This document shows, one piece after another, positions 16,625 to 24,698 of a DNA stretch of 64,000 nt. Every line of letters begins with the position of its first letter. Positions within the stretch are counted from its first letter, which is position 1. The DNA is from Bog-793 sp963785415 (lineage in GTDB: Bacteria > Actinomycetota > Acidimicrobiia > Acidimicrobiales > Bog-793). Below the pieces are notes generated by a model. It was not told the origin of the DNA. It ran no database searches and was given only the letters and a program-made list of their open reading frames with translations. The position numbers and the translations under genes are program-made. The stretch is taken from contig CAWAVB010000001.1 of assembly GCA_963785415.1 (NCBI GenBank), forward strand, positions 496,001 to 560,000, read 5' to 3'.

Positions 16625-17587
16625 GTGGCCAACTCGAACACGACAACAGGCAAGACCCGCCTTCCCGGACTGTACGTCGCCGGCGCCACGGCGATCATCA
16701 GCGGCATCTCGGTCTTCACGAACAGCTACGGCGTAAAGAGCTTCGCCTCCCCCGCCGTCTACACGACGGCGAAGAACCTCGCGGCGACGCTCGTCATCGC
16801 CGCGTTCGTCGTCGTCGCCTGGCGGGCGACCCGTCGGCCGGCCGCGGCGTCGATCCCCGTGGTCCCGTCCGGGTCGGGCCCGCGCCCGCTCGCCGGTGCC
16901 GCCCGGCTCGCCGGCTTCGCCTACGTCGCCGCGATCGGCGGCGGCGCGGCGTTCATCTTCTTTTTCGACGGGCTCGCCCGCACCTCGGCGGTGCCGGCGG
17001 TCTTCCTCCACGACACGCTCGTCATCTGGGTCGCCCTCGCCGCGCTCCCGCTCCTCGGCGAGCGCGTCGGGCGCTGGAATCTCGCGGCGATCGCCCTGCT
17101 CGTCGTCGGTGTCACGCTGACCTCGGGCGGCGTCGGCCACCTCGCACTCAACTCGGGCAACGCCCTCGTGCTCGGCGCGACGGTGCTCTGGGCGATCGAG
17201 ACGGTCATCGCCAAGCGGCTGCTCCGCGGCGTCGGGCCGTCGACGCTCGCCCTCGTGCGGATGGGCGGCGGCGCCGTCGTGCTCGTCGGCTACCTCGCGG
17301 CGACGGGCCAGTTCCACGCGCTCGTCGGGCTCGATGCCGCCGAACTGCGCTGGGCGCTCGTCACCGGCTGCCTGCTCGGCGGCTACGTGGCGACCTGGAT
17401 GACCGCGCTCAGCCGGGCCCGCGCCGTCGACGTCACCTCGGTCCTCGTCGCCTCCGCGGCGGTCACGCTCTTCCTCGACGCCGCCATCCACCACTCCGGA
17501 CTCGCCTCCGACACCGTCGGGCTCGTGCTGCTCGCCCTCGGCGTCGCCGCCGTCGTGCGGGCCTGGCCCCGAGTCGCCCGCGCGTGA
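16625..17587 (+). CDS. EamA/DMT family transporter in the hydrogenase operon
   Basis: Inner-membrane permease of the drug/metabolite transporter superfamily, 320 residues with about ten hydrophobic segments in two similar halves (first EamA repeat about 12-155, second about 175-315). The fingerprint LVIWVALAALPLLGERVG near residue 135 is typical of the repeat. Substrate cannot be told from sequence. The GTG start has AGGAGA upstream and lies 8 bases after hypC, and the next gene overlaps it by four bases, so it belongs to the hydrogenase transcript. A role in metal or cofactor-precursor movement is possible but unproven. Confidence 0.85.
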   Translation: MANSNTTTGKTRLPGLYVAGATAIISGISVFTNSYGVKSFASPAVYTTAKNLAATLVIAAFVVVAWRATRRPAAASIPVVPSGSGPRPLAGAARLAGFAYVAAIGGGAAFIFFFDGLARTSAVPAVFLHDTLVIWVALAALPLLGERVGRWNLAAIALLVVGVTLTSGGVGHLALNSGNALVLGATVLWAIETVIAKRLLRGVGPSTLALVRMGGGAVVLVGYLAATGQFHALVGLDAAELRWALVTGCLLGGYVATWMTALSRARAVDVTSVLVASAAVTLFLDAAIHHSGLASDTVGLVLLALGVAAVVRAWPRVARA

Positions 17588-18357
17588 CCCTGGGGCCGAT
17601 CCTTTTCGCCCGGTACGCCTACCCACCGAACGCCCTCGGCTATTGCGGGCCGGCGGACCACGCGGCGCTGCTCGGCGCGGCGAGCGAGGGGGATGACCTG
17701 CGGGAGCTCACGTACCTCGCCTCGCGCTTCGAGGGTGCCTGGCCCTACCTCGAGCTCATCGCGGGGTGCAACGGCGTCGCCGACCCGCTCGACGAACGCG
17801 TCGTCGAGGCCTACTGGGTCGGCAACCGTCTGCTCGACCGCGTCCCTGCCGGCGCGCTCGTCGCCTCGCTCGACGAACGGTTCGCCCGCCGCACCGGTCG
17901 GGACTTCGAGCCGATCGCCGCGGCCGTCCCCCTCGGCGGCGTGGCGCACCACAGCTTCCACGTCTTCGCGGTCTATCCCTGGCTCGGCCTGCTGCGGTCC
18001 GGAACGGAGGGTCCGGCGCTCGCCGTCCTCGACCGGTGCCGCATCCGGTGGGGCCGTGTTGTCACGGTGGAAGGCGACACCGTCGTCGTGCGGAACCGGA
18101 CGCTCGAATTCCGCGACGACCGGCTCGTGCTTGGCGCGGCGCGGACCGAGCGGGTCCGCCGCGCCGTCGACGGCGTCGGCATCCTCGGGGACCTGCGCGC
18201 CGGGGAGGTCGTCTCCCTCCACTGGGACTGGGTCTGCGAGCGGTTGTCGCCGGGTCGCCTCGCCGCGCTGCGGCGGGCGAACGCGCGCAACCTTGCGGTC
18301 GTGAACGCCCTCCCCGCGCCCGGCCCCGTCGTCGCGGCCAACTCCTGGGGCGGCTAG
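17584..18357 (+). CDS. Conserved hydrogenase-operon protein, probably DUF6390
   Basis: Uncharacterised soluble protein of 257 residues. It opens with GPILFARYAYPPNALGYCGP (residues about 4-23), then an Asp/Glu-rich helical region with LIAGCNGVADPLDERVVEAY and a C-terminal half with PLGGVAHHSFHVFAVYPWLG and WDWVCERL. I recall this as the DUF6390 family, which occurs beside NiFe hydrogenase genes in actinobacteria; this comes from memory and needs a profile search. Conserved Cys and His residues could bind metal. The GTG start overlaps the permease stop (GTGA), placing it last in the hydrogenase operon. Confidence 0.7.
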   Translation: MTLGPILFARYAYPPNALGYCGPADHAALLGAASEGDDLRELTYLASRFEGAWPYLELIAGCNGVADPLDERVVEAYWVGNRLLDRVPAGALVASLDERFARRTGRDFEPIAAAVPLGGVAHHSFHVFAVYPWLGLLRSGTEGPALAVLDRCRIRWGRVVTVEGDTVVVRNRTLEFRDDRLVLGAARTERVRRAVDGVGILGDLRAGEVVSLHWDWVCERLSPGRLAALRRANARNLAVVNALPAPGPVVAANSWGG

Positions 18358-18367
18358 GGAGCGACGG

Positions 18368-18382
18368 CCCGGGTCCCCGGGG
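18368..18382. terminator. Possible hairpin between convergent operons
   Basis: Between the end of the hydrogenase operon and the convergent reductase gene lie two CCCGGG words separated by two bases (18368-18381), able to form a short GC stem. There is no U tract, as is common in GC-rich actinobacteria. The 36-base gap leaves little else for termination of either transcript. The stem is short, so this is tentative. Confidence 0.25.
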
Positions 18383-18393
18383 GGAAGCGAACC

Positions 18394-19155
18394 CTAGCCG
18401 GGGAAGTGTCGCCAGATCCGCCGCGGCACGAGATGGACGAGCGGCATCAGCACCCGGAGCGCCCGGGGAGCCCAGACGACGACGACGCCCGACCCGAGCG
18501 CCCGGACCACGTCGGCGGCGACGGCGTCGGCCGTCGTCGCGAGGGGCAGCGGGCGGCGTCCCGTCGTCATCTTCGTGTGGACGAACCCGGGACGCACGAC
18601 GATCACCTCGACACCGCTCCCGACGAGAGAGTCGCCGAGCCCCCGAGCGAAAGCATCGAGGCCCGCTTTGGCGGCGCCGTAGACGAAGTTCGCGCGCCGC
18701 ACCCGCACCGCCGCCGCCGACGAGAAGACGACGATGCACCCGCGCCCTTGGCGGCGCAGGACCCGCGCGAAGGCGACCATCGCCGCGGCCAGCCCGGTGA
18801 AGTTCGTCGAGATCGTCTCGGCCGTGACACCCGCCGTGAGATCGTCGGGCCCGTCGAAGCTGAGGCGCCCGGCGGCGACGATCACGAGGTCGATCGGCCC
18901 GACCCGGCGCGCGACCTCGTCGGCGAAGGCCTCGTGTGCTCCCGCGTCGCAGGCGTCGAACGTCGCCGTCTCCACGTCGTCGACGCCGAGGGCGGTGAGC
19001 TCACGTCCGACCGCTTCGAGGGCGCTCTGGTGCCGCCCCGCCAAGAGCACCTTCGAAAGGCGCTGCTTGGCGAGTCGTCGCAGCACGGCCGCCGCGAGAT
19101 CGGAGGCCCCTCCGAGGACGACCACTGTCTCGGGCATTGCGGCCACGCCGTCCAT
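18394..19155 (-). CDS. DprE2-like short-chain dehydrogenase/reductase
   Basis: 253-residue Rossmann reductase closely resembling mycobacterial DprE2, which reduces the 2'-keto intermediate in making decaprenylphosphoryl arabinose. Seen: TVVVLGGASDLAAAVLRRLA at the N-terminus, IVVFSSAAAVRVRRANFVYG (SDR Ser and Tyr) and AAKAGLDAF, giving the catalytic YGAAK, then VIVVRPGFVHTKMT and the characteristic end VWAPRALRVLMPLVHLVPRRIW. The ATG at 19155 has GGGGGGAG six bases upstream. The partner oxidase DprE1 is not in the window, so the substrate is uncertain. Confidence 0.82.
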   Translation of the reverse strand: MDGVAAMPETVVVLGGASDLAAAVLRRLAKQRLSKVLLAGRHQSALEAVGRELTALGVDDVETATFDACDAGAHEAFADEVARRVGPIDLVIVAAGRLSFDGPDDLTAGVTAETISTNFTGLAAAMVAFARVLRRQGRGCIVVFSSAAAVRVRRANFVYGAAKAGLDAFARGLGDSLVGSGVEVIVVRPGFVHTKMTTGRRPLPLATTADAVAADVVRALGSGVVVVWAPRALRVLMPLVHLVPRRIWRHFPG

Positions 19156-19352
19156 CCCGGCTCCCCCCGATATCGATTCGAACCCGCGCCCGCGAGCAAA
19201 CCCGCAGGCCGGATCATCGCGCGCCGTGGCACGCGCGGCTTGTGAATCCGTCACCTGACACGAACTCGCAACCATCGCCCTCCGGCCCGGGTCGCGCGAC
19301 TTCGGATGGCGGGTCGGATGCGATCCGGCGACGGAGACGGCACAATGCCGGG

Positions 19353-19769
19353 ATGCGGCGTCTCGCCTTGCCGGCCGGGATCGGGATCGCGCTGGCGGTC
19401 GTCGGGAGCTTCACGACCGCCTTCACCACGGGCTCGGAGATCGTCACCACGGTGGCGATCGCCGCCTTCGTCGCGGCGAGCCTCGTCGCCGCGCGCTGGC
19501 GCCCCGTCGCGGGGCCGCCGCCGGAGCCCGCCGGCGGCGGGGGGACCGAGCCTCCGAAAAGGGCGCCGCCCAGGGGGCGCGGCGCCCTTGTTTGGGTCGT
19601 CGCGGGCGGAGCCGCGATCGCCTTCGAGCTCTCCAACTACTTCCTGTCACCGCGGTACGCGCACCCGACCGTCAGTTACTTCCTCAGCACAGCCGCCGGA
19701 CACCAGTGGTCGCGCGGCATCCTTTTCGCGGCCTGGCTGACCCTCGGCGGCTACCTCGTCAGCCGATGA
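19353..19769 (+). CDS. Small membrane protein of unknown function
   Basis: 138 residues. Hydrophobic segments lie at about 5-22, 28-46, 78-96 and 115-134, with a Pro/Gly/Arg-rich linker between the second and third. I do not recognise the family. The upstream CACAAT (19341-19346) ends seven bases before the ATG and there is no ribosome-binding site, consistent with a leaderless transcript. The stop overlaps the next small gene (ATGA), and the two probably act together. It is divergent from the DprE2-like gene across about 197 bases in which I see nothing else. Confidence 0.65.
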   Translation: MRRLALPAGIGIALAVVGSFTTAFTTGSEIVTTVAIAAFVAASLVAARWRPVAGPPPEPAGGGGTEPPKRAPPRGRGALVWVVAGGAAIAFELSNYFLSPRYAHPTVSYFLSTAAGHQWSRGILFAAWLTLGGYLVSR

Positions 19770-19966
19770 GCGATCACGCCCTCACGATCGTCGCCTGGAT
19801 CGCCATCGCCGCGGTGTTCGCCGGGCTCGAGATCGTCGCGCTGTCGAGCCGACGTCGTTTCGCGGGGATCGGTGGGGCGCTCAGCCGGATCGGCGGGGCG
19901 CCGGTCGGGCGCCTAGTCTTCGCGCTCGCCTGGATGTGGCTCGGCTGGCACGTCTTCGCCCGGTGA
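19766..19966 (+). CDS. Short two-helix membrane protein, probably DUF6186
   Basis: 66 residues with an N-terminal hydrophobic helix (about 6-25), a basic middle SSRRRFAGIGGALSRI, and a second hydrophobic segment ending in the signature AWMWLGWHVFAR. This pattern fits short actinobacterial DUF6186 proteins as I remember them; function unknown. The ATG overlaps the stop of the preceding membrane protein. Its last 54 bases overlap the convergent lipoate-ligase-like gene. Confidence 0.65.
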   Translation: MSDHALTIVAWIAIAAVFAGLEIVALSSRRRFAGIGGALSRIGGAPVGRLVFALAWMWLGWHVFAR

Positions 19967-20662
19967 CCAGACACCGCCGAGACCGGCGGCGAGCGCCCTT
20001 TCGAGCTCCGCGGCCGGGCATCCGGCGACCGCCGTCTCCGCCTCGAGCGATGTCTCGATCTCCTCGGCCTCCCCGGCCTCGACGGCGAGAAGCGATGCCA
20101 ACCGGTGCTGTTCGGGCCGGACGAGCGCCATCGTGAAGAACCACGCCCCGGTGCGGTCGCGTCGCTGGGCGAGCCCGGTCACCTTCCGCCCGCCACGCGT
20201 CAGCTCCCCCGGCCCGATCCCCGAGAAACAGATCCGGCGCGACCACGCCGTCTCGACGAGCCCGCTCGCGTGGACGGCTAGCCCGGCGGAGCTCCCCGTC
20301 GCGGCGACGAGTGCGTCACGCCACAGCGCGCCGACGAAGGACGAAGCCCGCACGACGTCGGTGTCGAACAGCTGATCCGACACCGGCACGAAAAGATCGA
20401 GCCAGACCTGCGCGCCGGGAAAGACGACCACCGCCCCGCCACCGCTCCTCCGCTTGACGAGCTCGAGCCCGGCGCGCGCACAGCGGTCGGCGTCGAACTC
20501 GGCCGGAGCCTGCGCGCTTCCGAGCACGACGGCACCGCCGCTTGGATGGGCCAGGCAGGCGAGCCGGCGACCGGCGGGGTCGGGGGGCGTTGCGACGAGC
20601 GTCGCGGGTGGGCCGTGGCGTTCCACCAACCGCCAATCGCCGCGCCAGGCCGGCTCCGGCAC
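19913..20662 (-). CDS. Lipoate-protein ligase A-like (BPL/LPL) protein
   Basis: Probable acyltransferase or ligase acting on lipoyl domains, 249 residues. The key loop is KRRSGGGAVVVFPGAQVWLD (residues about 76-95), the RRxGGG signature of LplA/LipB-type enzymes, followed by RKVTGLAQRRDRTGAWFF with the catalytic-type Lys. The C-terminus is acidic and weakly conserved. GTG at 20662, 10 bases after the HNH gene stop, was chosen because the longer open frame overlaps that gene. It could be a true lipoate ligase or an octanoyltransferase-like relative. Confidence 0.75.
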   Translation of the reverse strand: MPEPAWRGDWRLVERHGPPATLVATPPDPAGRRLACLAHPSGGAVVLGSAQAPAEFDADRCARAGLELVKRRSGGGAVVVFPGAQVWLDLFVPVSDQLFDTDVVRASSFVGALWRDALVAATGSSAGLAVHASGLVETAWSRRICFSGIGPGELTRGGRKVTGLAQRRDRTGAWFFTMALVRPEQHRLASLLAVEAGEAEEIETSLEAETAVAGCPAAELERALAAGLGGVWSPGEDVPAEPHPGERED

Positions 20663-20672
20663 GCCGGCGGCG

Positions 20673-21215
20673 CTAGCCCGCGGCGCGCTCGAAAAGTGGC
20701 GCCACGTACGGCTGCCAGTCGGCGCGCAGCTCGCCGGACGCGGCGAGCAGCCAGACGCGCGACCTGGGCGCGTGCGGGGCGCGGCGGAGCGTGAACCCCG
20801 CCTCTTCGAGGAGCCGGTCCTCTTTGAGGGAATTGCAGCGTCGGCACGCCGCGACGACGTTCTCCCAGATGTGCGCCCCGCCGCGGCTGCGCGGCGTGAC
20901 GTGGTCGATGTTCTCGGCCTGGCCGCCGCAGTACTGGCAACGGTGCCCGTCGCGAGCGAACACGCTGCGACGGGTGATGGCGATGCGCGCCGTGTACGGC
21001 ACCCGGACATAGTGCGCCAGGCGCACGACCGACGGCTCGGGGAACGAGACCCGCGCGGAGCGGTAGAGCCGGCCCGTTTCGTGGATGAGCTCGGCCTTCT
21101 CCTCGATCACCAGAACGAGCGCCCGGCGCGAAGACACGACGCAGATCGGCTCGTACGTCGCGTTGAGAACGAGGGACCTCCCGTCCACGTCAGGCCCGAT
21201 CGTCCCCGAAAACAT
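20673..21215 (-). CDS. HNH endonuclease-domain protein
   Basis: 180 residues. An N-terminal region (LVLNATYEPICVVSSRRAL) is typical of a widespread actinobacterial HNH family. The HNH core has CQYCGGQAENIDHVTPRSRG (two zinc Cys and the catalytic His) and ENVVAACRRCNSLK with the second CxxC pair. The protein is chromosomally encoded in many species and is not by itself evidence of a mobile element. ATG start. It is followed 10 bases later by the LplA-like gene. Confidence 0.88.
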   Translation of the reverse strand: MFSGTIGPDVDGRSLVLNATYEPICVVSSRRALVLVIEEKAELIHETGRLYRSARVSFPEPSVVRLAHYVRVPYTARIAITRRSVFARDGHRCQYCGGQAENIDHVTPRSRGGAHIWENVVAACRRCNSLKEDRLLEEAGFTLRRAPHAPRSRVWLLAASGELRADWQPYVAPLFERAAG

Positions 21216-21239
21216 TGCGCGCCGGCATCTGCGGCGAGG

Positions 21240-21548
21240 CTAGCGCGCCACCCGTCTGCGTGAGCGCCTTGTCCCTTGCAGCACGCGCATCTGGCGGGCC
21301 CATTCGAGATAATCGGCGAGATCCTCCGCCGAGGGGACCGCGGTCGCGGTTCCGTAGGCGACCTCCATGCGGAACGCGATCCAGGCCGGGTCCGGCAGCG
21401 GGAGGAACGGGCGGTGGCGCCACCAGCGCCGCCGAACGAGGCTCAGCCCGAGCCGCGCCGCGGCGGGAACGAGTCGCGGCCGACGGACGACGACCGCGGC
21501 CATGGAACGGAACTGTGCCGCAAGGGCCGCCCGATCGGCCCGGTCCAC
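21240..21548 (-). CDS. Small conserved basic protein of unknown function
   Basis: 102 residues with GTG start. It is Arg-rich at both ends, with a central PFLPLPDPAWIAFRMEVAYG segment (residues about 47-66) and DLADYLEWARQMR near 81-93. The Pro/Trp centre and amphipathic C-terminal helix look like a real protein and resemble small actinobacterial proteins I have seen without function. It lies 24 bases upstream of the HNH gene and 5 bases after the DUF3040 gene, so the three are likely one operon. Confidence 0.6.
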   Translation of the reverse strand: MDRADRAALAAQFRSMAAVVVRRPRLVPAAARLGLSLVRRRWWRHRPFLPLPDPAWIAFRMEVAYGTATAVPSAEDLADYLEWARQMRVLQGTRRSRRRVAR

Positions 21549-21553
21549 AGCGC

Positions 21554-21925
21554 TCAGCGCTCGCGACCGAATCGTGACCGCAGGCGCCGACCGATCATCG
21601 ACAGCTCCTCAGAAAGCACACGCGGCCTCGCTTGGCGGCCCGACGCGTCGGGGCGCCCGAAGACCTGATGGGCGCTGCGCTCGAAGAGCAGCGCCGCCAT
21701 GAGCATGACGAGGAACCCGAAGGTCCCGATCAGCGTGGACGAGCGGAACGAGACGAGGAGCACGGCGAACCCGATGAGGAAGATCACCGCCGACCACCAC
21801 ATCGAACGGCCGGCGAGCGAGCGGGAGGGCTTCGTCCGGACGCGGCTCGCGAAGCCGCGGTCGTGCTCGAACAGCTTCTGTTCCATCTCGTGGAGAATGC
21901 GCTGCTCGTCTTCCGAAAGCGGCAC
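21554..21925 (-). CDS. DUF3040 membrane protein
   Basis: 123-residue actinobacterial membrane protein of unknown function. The N-terminus PLSEDEQRILHEMEQKLFEHD is the DUF3040 signature (helix of residues about 2-21), followed by two adjacent hydrophobic helices near 44-60 and 66-84 and a basic C-terminal tail. The GTG at 21925 has a G-rich ribosome site immediately upstream; the frame is open far upstream within the dinB region but without homology. In other actinobacteria DUF3040 genes often lie near the division cluster. Confidence 0.88.
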   Translation of the reverse strand: MPLSEDEQRILHEMEQKLFEHDRGFASRVRTKPSRSLAGRSMWWSAVIFLIGFAVLLVSFRSSTLIGTFGFLVMLMAALLFERSAHQVFGRPDASGRQARPRVLSEELSMIGRRLRSRFGRER

Positions 21926-22070
21926 CTTCTCCCCCTTCTCTCCGCGGCGGCCAGCTGGCGCTGACCGGACCACGGCGGCTTCGTCCGTCTGCCACGCTAA
22001 TCCCCCGGCAACTCCCCGCCGCGCGCGACCCGCTCCCGAGTCTGCCCGCGGTGAACCGCTCGATCGCTCC

Positions 22071-23390
22071 CTAGTGCCGTTTCCGGCCAGGTCGGCCGCC
22101 GCGCCGCGCCGTCCGGCGCCCGGCCGCCGCCGCCGAGGTGATGGCGTCTGGCCCGAAGCGGCGCCGGATCTCGTCCGCCGCCACCTCGACCTCGTCGCCC
22201 CGGCCGGCGGGCGTCGGGAGGTCCCGGCCGGCGGCGGCGTCGGCGAACAGGCCGAGCTGCACGGCGTGCTCGAGGTTCGACTCGCCGAGGTTCGACACCG
22301 ACACGCCAAGGAGGCGCACCCCGCGGCCGGCGTCGACCGCCTCGAGCAACGCCGTCGCCACCTCGGCGATCTCGGCGGCCGAGGTCACCGGGCGGTCGAG
22401 CGATCGGGAACGGTCGATCGTCTCGAAATCGCCGAACCGCACCTTCACCGACACCGTCCTCGCCGCGACGCCCCGGGCCCGACAGCGCGCCGCGACCGAG
22501 ACGGCGAGTTCGCGGGCCTTGCTGGCGAGCGACGCCGGGTCGTGGTCGTCGACGTCGAACGTCTGCTCGTGGCCGATCGAGCGCAGGACGCGGTCGGTCA
22601 CCACGCGCCGGTCGTCCCGCCCGGCCGCGAGGTCGAACAGCGCCGCGCCGTGCGCCTCCCCGAACATCGCGACCAGTCGCTGGCGCCCGACAAGAGCGAG
22701 GTCCCCGACCGTCGTCACGCCGATGCGGCGCAGGCGTTCCGCCGTGGCGGGCCCGATCCCGGGAACGGCCCGGACGGGGTGGGCGTGGAGGAAGGAGAGC
22801 TCGTCGGCGGGGACGACGAGGACGACGCCGGCGCCCGGGTCGAATCCACCGGGCCGGACGCGGGGTTTCGCCGCTTTCGAGGCGAGCTTGGCGACGAGCT
22901 TGGTCCGGCCGATCCCGATCGCGCAGGCGAGCGCGAGCTCGTCGAGCACGCGTCGCCGCAGGTCCGTCGCGATCGTCCAGCTGTCACCGAACAGCTGGTG
23001 CGCCCCGGACACGTCGAGGAATGCCTCGTCGATCGAGATCGGCTCGACGATCGGCGTGACCTCGTGGCAGAGCCCGACGAGGCGGGCGCTCACCTTCTCG
23101 TAGTCCTCGTGGTGCCCGGCGACGACGACGAGACCCGGGCAGCGCCGGCGCGCCTCGGCGATCGGCATCGCCGAGCGCACGCCGAAGACCCGCGCCTCGT
23201 AGGACGCCGAGGACACGACCGAGCGGGGCCCGGAGCCCCCGACGACGACCGGACGGCCGACGAGCGACGGGTCGGCGCGGACTTCGACCGCGGCGAAGAA
23301 CGAGTCCATGTCGAGGTGCAGCACGTCGGTCGCGTCGACTCCCGCACCGAGCCGCACCGACGCGGCGCCGGGTCGAGGGACTTCTGGCAC
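22071..23390 (-). CDS. dinB: DNA polymerase IV (Y family)
   Basis: Error-prone translesion polymerase, 439 residues. Motifs in order: LHLDMDSFFAAVEVRADPSL (catalytic Asp and steric-gate Phe), YEARVFGVRSAMP, PISIDEAFLDVSG with the second catalytic acid pair, GIGRTKLVAKLASK, VPGIGPATAERLRRIG helix-hairpin-helix, and the little-finger region SVKVRFGDFETIDRSRS. No beta-clamp-binding motif stands out in the Arg-rich C-terminus. The GTG start has no strong ribosome site. It lies about 2 kb from lexA, but I see no LexA box in front of it. Confidence 0.95.
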   Translation of the reverse strand: MPEVPRPGAASVRLGAGVDATDVLHLDMDSFFAAVEVRADPSLVGRPVVVGGSGPRSVVSSASYEARVFGVRSAMPIAEARRRCPGLVVVAGHHEDYEKVSARLVGLCHEVTPIVEPISIDEAFLDVSGAHQLFGDSWTIATDLRRRVLDELALACAIGIGRTKLVAKLASKAAKPRVRPGGFDPGAGVVLVVPADELSFLHAHPVRAVPGIGPATAERLRRIGVTTVGDLALVGRQRLVAMFGEAHGAALFDLAAGRDDRRVVTDRVLRSIGHEQTFDVDDHDPASLASKARELAVSVAARCRARGVAARTVSVKVRFGDFETIDRSRSLDRPVTSAAEIAEVATALLEAVDAGRGVRLLGVSVSNLGESNLEHAVQLGLFADAAAGRDLPTPAGRGDEVEVAADEIRRRFGPDAITSAAAAGRRTARRGGRPGRKRH

Positions 23391-23404
23391 GGGCGGGCTC
23401 TCGG

Positions 23405-24118
23405 TCAGGGCCCGAGCCAGACCCGGCGGAACGCTTCCGCGTACTCGACGCCGGCGACGCGGCCCGCCTCGGCGGCGCGCTCCTCCATCACCGGCCGGAA
23501 CGACTCCCCGGCCTCCCCGAGCTGGCTGACGTGGCAGCAGACGGCGTCCGCCTTGCGGCCGACGGTCGCCGTCACGTCGACGTAGACGTTGGGCTCGAGC
23601 GAGCCCGACAGCAACGCGAACCCGACGGCGTGCGGGGGCCCAGCGTCGGGGAAGTACAGCGGCGACGCCGCGCCCGGCGCCGCGCCGTCGAGGGCGGCGA
23701 ACCCGACGACCCGGTGGTCGCGGTGGTTGTAGTAGTGCTCGCCGAAGAACACGGCGAGCGGATCGGGACAGACCAGCACCTCCGGGCGCAGCTCGCGCAA
23801 CAACACGACGAGCTCACGACGGAGATCGGGATCGTTCTCGAACTCCCCGTCGGGACGTCCCAGCCGGTGCACGCCGGACACCCCGAGGACGCCCGCCGCG
23901 GCCTCGATCTCGGCGACACGGGTCGCGACGAGCTCGGCGGGATCCTGCGCCGCATCCCTCGTGCCCTTGTCGCCGGCGGCGCACACCACGAGATCGACCA
24001 CCGTCCCCGCGTCCGCCCATCGCGCGAGCGTCCCCCCGCACGAGACGTCGGAGTCGTCCGGATGGGCGTAGATGGCAACGGCCCGGCGCGGTGCGTCGCT
24101 CAGCAGTTCGACGGACAC
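23405..24118 (-). CDS. PIG-L family deacetylase (LmbE-like)
   Basis: Zinc-dependent N-deacetylase of the GlcNAc-PI/mycothiol MshB-Mca superfamily, 237 residues. The metal site is given by AIYAHPDDSDVSCGGTLARW (residues about 15-34) and YYNHRDHRVVGFAALD near 128, supplying the downstream His. LGRPDGEFENDPDLRREL is also typical. Substrate unknown; glycan or mycothiol-type amides are possible. It sits between nrdR (6 bases upstream) and dinB (14 bases downstream) and may be co-transcribed with both. Confidence 0.88.
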   Translation of the reverse strand: MSVELLSDAPRRAVAIYAHPDDSDVSCGGTLARWADAGTVVDLVVCAAGDKGTRDAAQDPAELVATRVAEIEAAAGVLGVSGVHRLGRPDGEFENDPDLRRELVVLLRELRPEVLVCPDPLAVFFGEHYYNHRDHRVVGFAALDGAAPGAASPLYFPDAGPPHAVGFALLSGSLEPNVYVDVTATVGRKADAVCCHVSQLGEAGESFRPVMEERAAEAGRVAGVEYAEAFRRVWLGP

Positions 24119-24124
24119 GGCGCG

Positions 24125-24643
24125 TCAGCCCGGGGTCCGGGTCGCGCGCCGTGCAGCCGGCACGCCCTCGGGCGGGTGGTGCTGCTTCGGCGCCGTCGCC
24201 TTCGTCAAGAGCCCCGCTTCGCGCGCGAAGTCGCCGAGGCTCTCGAAACCCTTGTACACGCTGGCAAAGCGGATGTAGGCAACGTCGTCGAGGTCGCGCA
24301 AGCGGTCGAGCACCGCGACTCCGATCTGCTCGGTTGTCACGTCCCGACCCGAATGGGCGAGCTCGTTCTCGACGGCGACGGCGAGCGCCTCGATCGCGTC
24401 CTCGTCGACCGGCCGGTTCTTGCAGGCCGCCCGGACCCCGGCCACGACCTTCTCACGACGGAACGGCTCCCGTTCGGCGGACCTTTTCACGACGAAGGTG
24501 ACCGGACCACCGAGGCGCTCGAAGGTCGTGAAGCGGTAACCGCAGTTTCGGCACTCGCGGCGCCGACGGATTGACTCGCCGCGGTCGACCTCGCGCGAGT
24601 CGATGACGTGGTCATCGCCGGCCGAGCACCTCGGACAACGCAC
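24125..24643 (-). CDS. nrdR: Transcriptional repressor NrdR
   Basis: Zinc-ribbon/ATP-cone repressor of ribonucleotide reductase genes, 172 residues. Zinc ligands are Cys3, Cys6, Cys31 and Cys34; the basic RRRREC region contacts DNA; the ATP-cone starts at VVKRSAEREPFRREKV. Normal length is about 150, with an extra basic C-terminal tail here. The start is GTG at 24643, where the invariant RCPRC begins. TACTCT ends six bases before this GTG, so a leaderless transcript is possible. The order LysM protein-nrdR beside lexA is as in mycobacteria. Confidence 0.95.
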   Translation of the reverse strand: MRCPRCSAGDDHVIDSREVDRGESIRRRRECRNCGYRFTTFERLGGPVTFVVKRSAEREPFRREKVVAGVRAACKNRPVDEDAIEALAVAVENELAHSGRDVTTEQIGVAVLDRLRDLDDVAYIRFASVYKGFESLGDFAREAGLLTKATAPKQHHPPEGVPAARRATRTPG

Positions 24644-24698
24644 CGCGGGAGAGTAGCGCTCCCAGGGCTTCGGCCCCGGTGCGTCGGGACACCGCCCG

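Noticed and set aside
19165..19200. T-loop-like GATTCGAACC on the complement, suggesting a tRNA
   Set aside because: The flanking bases cannot form a T stem or acceptor stem; no cloverleaf can be drawn.
20673..21215. HNH gene as part of a mobile element or restriction system
   Set aside because: No inverted repeats, integrase or methyltransferase nearby; this HNH family is a common chromosomal gene in actinobacteria.
22071..23390. dinB as a directly LexA-controlled gene
   Set aside because: No CGAAC-N4-GTTCG box was seen in front of it or its putative operon start at nrdR.
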